In this document: piece by piece, positions 60,092 to 64,000 of the stretch
Layout of the letters: every line of letters begins with the position of its first letter
Position numbering within the stretch: position 1 is the stretch's first letter
Source: Solirubrobacteraceae bacterium
Lineage (GTDB): Bacteria; Actinomycetota; Thermoleophilia; Solirubrobacterales; Solirubrobacteraceae
DNA length: 64,000 nt
Direction: 5' to 3'
Assembly: GCA_017882405.1 (NCBI GenBank)
Contig: JADGPO010000104.1
Location: 1-64,000, forward strand
Position numbers and translations under genes: made by a program
Notes under the pieces: generated by a model
The model's database searches: none
Told to the model about the DNA's origin: nothing
What the model saw: the letters and a program-made list of their open reading frames with translations, nothing else

Positions 60092-61041
60092 CGTCCTGCC
60101 GTCCTCAGTCGCGGGGTGACGATGATCGTGAGCAGGTCGGCGACGAGGTTCACGACGACATAAACGGCCGCGATGATGATCACCAATGCCTGCACGACCG
60201 GGATATCGCGGTTGCCCACGGCGTCGACGAGCGCGGAGCCGATGCCCGGGAAGGTGAAGACGAACTCGACGAGCACGACCCCGCCCGCCATGTAGGCCAG
60301 CTGAAGAGCCGAGACCTGGATCGCCGGGACGACCGCGTTGGGCACGGCGTGGCGCCAGATCACTGTGCGGTTCGACAGCCCCTTCAGCCGGGCCATCGTC
60401 ACGTACTCCGATTCGAGGACCTCGACCATCGAGCCGCGCATGATCCGGCTGATGTACGGGGTGACCGCGAGCACGAGCGTCGCCGCCGGCAGCACGACCA
60501 CGTTGGGCACGTTCCAGGCGTGCTCCCCGGGCGGAATGATCGAGACCGCCGGGAACGCGTGCCACACGTTCGTGGCGAACAGGACGATGAGCCCGATCCC
60601 GATCACGAACTCGGGCAGCGCCGCCAGCGACAGCGTCGTGAGCGACAGGATGTGGTCGGTCGGCTTGTCGCGCTTGACCGCCATCCACACCCCGAGCCCG
60701 ATCGACAGCGGCAGGGCCACGAGCGCCGAGACGAGCACCAGGAACGCCGAGTTCAGGAGCCTCGCCGAGAGCAGCGAGGAAACCGGCTGTTCGGTGGCCG
60801 CCGAGGTCCCGAAGTTTCCGGTCAGCACCCCGCCCAGCCAGTGGAGGTATTGGGAGACGGCGGACTGGTCGAGGTGCAGCTGCCGGGTGAGCGCGGCCAG
60901 GCGCTCCGGCGTCGCGTTGCGGCCGAGAATCGCTCGCGCGGCGTTGCCGGGCAGCGCCTGGGTGGCCGCGAACACGACGACCGACACGAGCAGCAGGATC
61001 AGCAGTCCCAGCAGGACACGTCGCAGCAGGAATCGGCTCAT
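60088..61041 (-). CDS. ABC importer permease, DppB/OppB-like
   Basis: A 317-residue inner-membrane permease with six helices. The start MSRFLLRRVLLGLLILLLVS is the DppB N-terminal helix, and the periplasmic loop ILGRNATPERLAALTRQLHL is typical. The EAA loop is TMARLKGLSNRTVIWRHAVPN, and VFTFPGIGSALVDAVGNRDI is diagnostic. ATG 61041 lies 29 bases after the binding-protein gene. It pairs with the DppC-like subunit. Confidence 0.92.
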   Translation of the reverse strand: MSRFLLRRVLLGLLILLLVSVVVFAATQALPGNAARAILGRNATPERLAALTRQLHLDQSAVSQYLHWLGGVLTGNFGTSAATEQPVSSLLSARLLNSAFLVLVSALVALPLSIGLGVWMAVKRDKPTDHILSLTTLSLAALPEFVIGIGLIVLFATNVWHAFPAVSIIPPGEHAWNVPNVVVLPAATLVLAVTPYISRIMRGSMVEVLESEYVTMARLKGLSNRTVIWRHAVPNAVVPAIQVSALQLAYMAGGVVLVEFVFTFPGIGSALVDAVGNRDIPVVQALVIIIAAVYVVVNLVADLLTIIVTPRLRTAGR

Positions 61042-61070
61042 GGCTCTGCGCTCTTCACCCGATTGGAACC

Positions 61071-62687
61071 CTAGGCGGTGAACCCCACGTTCTTGAACCA
61101 GTAGTTGCCCAGCGGGAAGCCCGACTTGGCCTCCACGAAGCCGCCCAGCTTGCCGCTGTAGGCGTCGATCTGATTGGAGAAGTAGGGGATGATGTAGCCG
61201 CCCTGGGTGTACTCCATCGCCTGCGCCTGGTGCAGGATCGAGATGCGCTTGGTCTCGTCGAGCTCGGCCCGGGCCTGGTTGATCAGCTTCTCGAACTTGC
61301 CGGCCCCCCAGTGGGTCTCGTTGAACGGTGAGCCGGGGAGGCTGCCCTGAGCGACCTGCGGCAGGTACTCGCGGGTCGCCCAGAAGTCCTGGGCGAACGT
61401 CCATTTGAGGTAGTTGGGTCCGTAGAAGGTGCCCGTGTCGAGCTTGCGCAGCGACACCTTGACCCCGGCGGCCGAGGCCTGCTGGGCGAACACCTGGGCG
61501 GCCTGCACGACCCCCTGGAACACCGGGGCGGTGACCAGCTGGACGCTCAGGCCGGGGTGGCCGGCCGCCTTGAGCAGGGACTTGGCCTGATCGATGTCCT
61601 GATGGCGTTGGGGCAGCGTCGAGTTGAACGCCGGATCGAACGGTGAATAGAGGTCGTTGGCCACGCGGCCCTGGCCGGAGAGCACCTGCTCGACCATCTG
61701 CGGGCGGTTGACGATCAGCCGCATCGCCTGACGCACGCGGACGTCCGAGAACGGGGCCTGATCGATGCGCATCGTGAACGGCTGCCATTGGCCGGTGTGA
61801 GAGATCAGGACCTTGAGCGCCGAGTTGCCCTGGACCTGCTGGATCTGGCCGGTGGGGAGGTTGTCGATAGCGTCGACCTGACCGCCGAGCAGCGCGTTGA
61901 CGCGCGCGGTGTCGTCGGTGAAGTCGATGATCGTCAGCTGATCGGCGTAGGGCTTGCCCTTCTGCCAGTAGTTGGGGAACTTCTTGAACACGCTCTGCTG
62001 CCCGGCGGTGAAGCTCTCGAACATGAACGCCCCCGTGCCGACGGGCTTGGCCGGGTTGTAGCCGACGGGCACGATCGAGTTGAAGTACTGGCCGAGATCG
62101 TCCAGGAAACCCGCGTTGGCGAACTTCAGCGGGATGTGGACCTCGTTCTTACCCGACTTCTTGACGTTGGCGGCGTCGACGTAGCCGATCGAGGCCGCGC
62201 CGACCTTGGGGTTCTTCGGGTCCAGGATCCGCTGCAGGGAGAAGACGACATCCTCGGGGGTGACCGACTTGCCGTTGTGGAACTCGATCCCCGGGCGGAT
62301 CTTGACGATCCAGGAGTCGGCCTTGCCGTGCTCGGCCTCGATGGACTCGGCGACCATCATCTCCAGCGGCCCGAAGCTCGGCGGGCGGACCGCCAGCGGC
62401 TCGTACAGGTTCCAGCAGCGCATGATGTCCGGATCGGCGGTCGGTAGTTGGGCGTCGATCGTGTCCTTGGCGCCACCGCCGGTGGCACCGACGCGCAGGT
62501 TGCCACCGGCCTTGAGCGTGCCGGTGCTGGCGGGGCTGGACCCGGCACTCGAGGAGGCGCTGGAGGAGCTGCCGCCGCAAGCTGCCAGCAGGCCGCCGGC
62601 GCTGAGCATCGCTCCGCCGGCCAGCGCGCCGTGCAGCACCTGGCGCCGCGTCAGTCCACCATCACGCTCGAAGTCTCGTTCAGTCAC
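61071..62687 (-). CDS. Family 5 solute-binding lipoprotein
   Basis: A 538-residue extracellular binding protein of the peptide/nickel/opine group (SBP_bac_5). The twin-arginine-like start LTRRQVLHGALAGGAML leads to lipobox LLAACGG, with Cys37 as the lipidated residue. The Ser/Ala linker is followed by the two-lobe domain (VAESIEAEHGKADSWIVKIR, FHNGKSVTPEDVVFSLQRIL, FSDVRVRQAMRLIVNRPQMV). In a carnitine operon the ligand is more likely carnitine, a carnitine ester or a similar quaternary amine than a peptide; this is an inference. GTG 62687 overlaps the regulator gene (GTGA). Confidence 0.92.
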   Translation of the reverse strand: MTERDFERDGGLTRRQVLHGALAGGAMLSAGGLLAACGGSSSSASSSAGSSPASTGTLKAGGNLRVGATGGGAKDTIDAQLPTADPDIMRCWNLYEPLAVRPPSFGPLEMMVAESIEAEHGKADSWIVKIRPGIEFHNGKSVTPEDVVFSLQRILDPKNPKVGAASIGYVDAANVKKSGKNEVHIPLKFANAGFLDDLGQYFNSIVPVGYNPAKPVGTGAFMFESFTAGQQSVFKKFPNYWQKGKPYADQLTIIDFTDDTARVNALLGGQVDAIDNLPTGQIQQVQGNSALKVLISHTGQWQPFTMRIDQAPFSDVRVRQAMRLIVNRPQMVEQVLSGQGRVANDLYSPFDPAFNSTLPQRHQDIDQAKSLLKAAGHPGLSVQLVTAPVFQGVVQAAQVFAQQASAAGVKVSLRKLDTGTFYGPNYLKWTFAQDFWATREYLPQVAQGSLPGSPFNETHWGAGKFEKLINQARAELDETKRISILHQAQAMEYTQGGYIIPYFSNQIDAYSGKLGGFVEAKSGFPLGNYWFKNVGFTA

Positions 62688-63466
62688 CCGCTGCTCCCCT
62701 CGTTGTCGACGACGTCGTCGTTGGTCAGGCGTTCGGCTGCACCTTCGGTCACGAGGCTGTCGGCGCTGGCCAGTCGGCTGGCGTAACGCTCAGCTTCCTG
62801 AAGGATCAGGTCCTCGCTCAAGATCAGATGTGCGCGCACGACCTCGGCCGCGTCCTGATCGGCGTTCTCCAGTGCGTCCAGCAGCTCCTGGTGGTCGGAG
62901 GCGTAGTCGGAGATCGAGTAGACCGGATGCCAGTTGAGCAGCATCTGCGACTCGGCGGCCAGCGGCTCATGGGCGCGGCTGAGGCGCGGGCTGCCCGCGA
63001 GCGCCACCAGTTCCCGGTGAAAGTCGATGTCGGCGGCGATCACCTCCCGCGAGGGGTTCTTATCGCCGTTGGTCGCGCCGCAGGCCGCGCTGATCCTCGC
63101 CTGGGCGGCGCGCAGGCCGGTCAGGTCAGAGTGGGCGGGGCGCTCCTGGGCCGCCCGGACGCCGGCCACCTCGATCACCGCGCGCGCCCGGTAGACGTCG
63201 ATCACGTCCTCGGCCGACAGCGGCCTGACCCACGCTCCGCGGTTGAGCTCGGAGACGACCAGGCCCTCCTGGACGAGCTGGCGCAGCGCCTCGCGGATCG
63301 CCGAGCGCCCGGTGCCGAAGGTGCGCGCGAGGGCCACCTCCGGTAGCTGCTCGCGGGGCTTGATGCGTCCGGCGATGATCGCGGTGCGCAACTCGTGCAG
63401 CACCTGGTCGGTGGTCGAGCGGCGCTCGACGGTGTGCAGTCCCCAAGCGGTGGTAGACGCAGCCAT
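62684..63466 (-). CDS. GntR-family regulator, FadR/FCD type
   Basis: A 260-residue repressor. The winged helix is ERRSTTDQVLHELRTAIIAG, LPEVALARTFGTGRSAIREALRQLVQEG in outline. The all-helical FCD domain follows, with metal-binding candidates in DIDFHRELVALAG and in the later SDYASDHQELLDALENAD. ATG 63466 lies only two bases from a perfect dyad and twelve from a -10 box, so the transcript is nearly leaderless and self-repressed. As first gene of the carnitine operon it should respond to carnitine or a breakdown product. Confidence 0.92.
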   Translation of the reverse strand: MAASTTAWGLHTVERRSTTDQVLHELRTAIIAGRIKPREQLPEVALARTFGTGRSAIREALRQLVQEGLVVSELNRGAWVRPLSAEDVIDVYRARAVIEVAGVRAAQERPAHSDLTGLRAAQARISAACGATNGDKNPSREVIAADIDFHRELVALAGSPRLSRAHEPLAAESQMLLNWHPVYSISDYASDHQELLDALENADQDAAEVVRAHLILSEDLILQEAERYASRLASADSLVTEGAAERLTNDDVVDNEGSSG

Positions 63467-63468
63467 CC

Positions 63469-63507
63469 GGTTGTCGACAACCTACTTTCGGCTGTCGGCC
63501 GTGTCAA
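63469..63507 (-). promoter_or_regulatory. Promoter and operator of the carnitine operon
   Basis: On the minus strand TTGACA (63507-63502), a 17-base spacer and TAGGTT (63484-63479) form a near-consensus promoter. The 14-bp perfect palindrome GGTTGTCGACAACC (63469-63482) covers the -10 box and the start site. The site looks like the TnGTnnnACnA/TTGTnnACAA class bound by FadR-type GntR proteins, so autorepression is likely. The rest of the 285-base divergent spacer up to betC shows no further clear element. Confidence 0.75.
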
Positions 63508-63751
63508 GAGAATGTTCACGCTGCGATCGACGCCGTCGATCGCTCCTTCAGGGCGCGAGGAAGCCGACCTGCAGCTCCTCATGAGTGAGCTTGGCGATCG
63601 GCCGCACCCCGGAGCGGGCATCATGCACGCGCCGCGGTGCGCGACGATCAGCGGGCCGGCGTCCTGGCCGCCCTGGCCGCCGATCGCGAGCGATCCGTGG
63701 CCCATTGAGTGCAGGGTAGTCGGCGGCGAGGACGCTTATCCTCGCTGACCG

Positions 63752-64000
63752 ATGACTGCCGCCCCGCCTCCCTGCTTCCTCGTCCTGATGGCCGACCAGC
63801 TGGCCGCCTCGTGGCTGCCGGTGTACGGGCACCCTGTCGTCCAGGCGCCCCATCTCCTCCAGTTGGCGCGGGGGGCGTCGGTGTTCGACAGCGCCTACTG
63901 CGCCTATCCGCTGTGCGCGCCCTCGCGGGCGGCGATGCTCACCGGGCGGCTGGCCTCCTCCGTGGGGGTCTACGACAACGCCGCCGAGCTGCCCGCGACC
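63752..64000 (+). CDS. betC: Choline sulfatase (3' truncated by window end)
   Basis: The first 83 residues of a type I sulfatase. CFLVLMADQLAASWLPVYGH is the metal-binding start, where the BetC group has the same MaDQLaa pattern. YPLCAPSRAAMLTGRLASS is the sulfatase signature; Cys55 of CAPSR is the residue matured to formylglycine. VGVYDNAAELPAT is strongly BetC-like. The enzyme would cleave choline-O-sulfate to choline and sulfate, feeding glycine betaine formation. ATG 63752. Substrate is inferred from similarity in this short part and the context. Confidence 0.82.
   Translation, partial: MTAAPPPCFLVLMADQLAASWLPVYGHPVVQAPHLLQLARGASVFDSAYCAYPLCAPSRAAMLTGRLASSVGVYDNAAELPAT

Noticed and set aside
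63202..63853. Minus-strand frames in the spacer between the carnitine GntR gene and betC
   Set aside because: Two short frames (ending 63202 and 63548) contain peptide pieces that look vaguely protein-like, such as PIAKLTHEELQVGFLAP, but overlap betC or gntR, have no start with a ribosome site and match no family I know. Possibly a decayed gene end, not supportable.
1..64000. CRISPR arrays, tRNA or rRNA genes, insertion sequences, prophage genes, replication origin
   Set aside because: No regularly spaced direct repeats, cloverleaf-type sequence, rRNA-like stretch, transposase motif, terminal inverted repeat or DnaA-box cluster was noticed on reading. A weak tRNA could be missed without a covariance search.

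Overview
The window is a high-GC (about 70 %) actinobacterial chromosome segment. The protein styles, frequent GTG/TTG starts and very tight gene packing suggest the class Thermoleophilia (Solirubrobacterales-like: Conexibacter, Solirubrobacter, Baekduia). That placement is an inference, because no rRNA or marker gene is present. No tRNA, rRNA, CRISPR array, transposase or prophage gene was seen.

Region 1 (1-8.5 kb) is housekeeping and export: a 5'-truncated DHA2 drug transporter, a decayed Ig-like gene end, an MMPL exporter, a NUDIX hydrolase, a CPWA-type DsbA-fold protein, an M28 peptidase coupled to a thiolase, and a cupin. Region 2 (8.5-15.8 kb) looks like a cell-surface glycan cluster: DUF2142 membrane protein, methyltransferase, GtrB/DPM-type GT2, secreted propeller-like protein, GT39 and a DegT aminotransferase. 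Region 3 (15.9-25 kb) has a P450 coupled to a class II amidotransferase, a LolA-like/ABC/response-regulator operon, a REC-GGDEF-EAL protein and a histidine kinase. Region 4 (25-30.2 kb) holds pabB-pabC-GNAT facing folD, an alanine-glyoxylate-type aminotransferase and an unknown protein.

Region 5 (30.3-64 kb) is the striking part: a near-continuous locus for methylated amines and quaternary ammonium compounds. A LysR regulator faces soxD-soxA-soxG-soxB-fhs-fchA. This operon encodes heterotetrameric sarcosine (or N-methylglutamate) oxidase/dehydrogenase plus tetrahydrofolate one-carbon oxidation to formate. Two regulators (GntR/UTRA and IclR) and a DAO-type flavoenzyme follow. Next comes a GlnT/GmaS-type ligase with mgsA-mgsB-mgsC (N-methylglutamate synthase-like) and an unknown 161-aa protein. 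After an MFS/MarR cassette and small genes, three minus-strand genes form an operon: an acyl-CoA-dehydrogenase-like flavoprotein lacking the catalytic glutamate, a DUF1989-GcvT fusion and a flavin reductase. Upstream of it lies a seven-gene overlapping carnitine operon: autoregulated GntR/FCD, a family-5 solute-binding protein, two permeases, a double ATPase, BKACE (cdhC) and carnitine dehydrogenase-thioesterase (cdhA). The window ends in choline sulfatase (betC).

Proposed flow (inference): carnitine is imported and converted to glycine betaine, and choline-O-sulfate is cleaved to choline. Betaine is then stepwise demethylated, perhaps by the flavoprotein/GcvT module. Sarcosine or N-methylglutamate is oxidised by SoxBDAG with the methyl carbon passed to tetrahydrofolate and on to formate. 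No Rieske betaine monooxygenase (GbcAB) is present in the window, which makes the flavoprotein/GcvT module the main candidate for something undescribed. An 18-bp palindrome (TTGnACAAATTTGTnCAA) recurs in front of several of these transcription units and suggests a local regulon.
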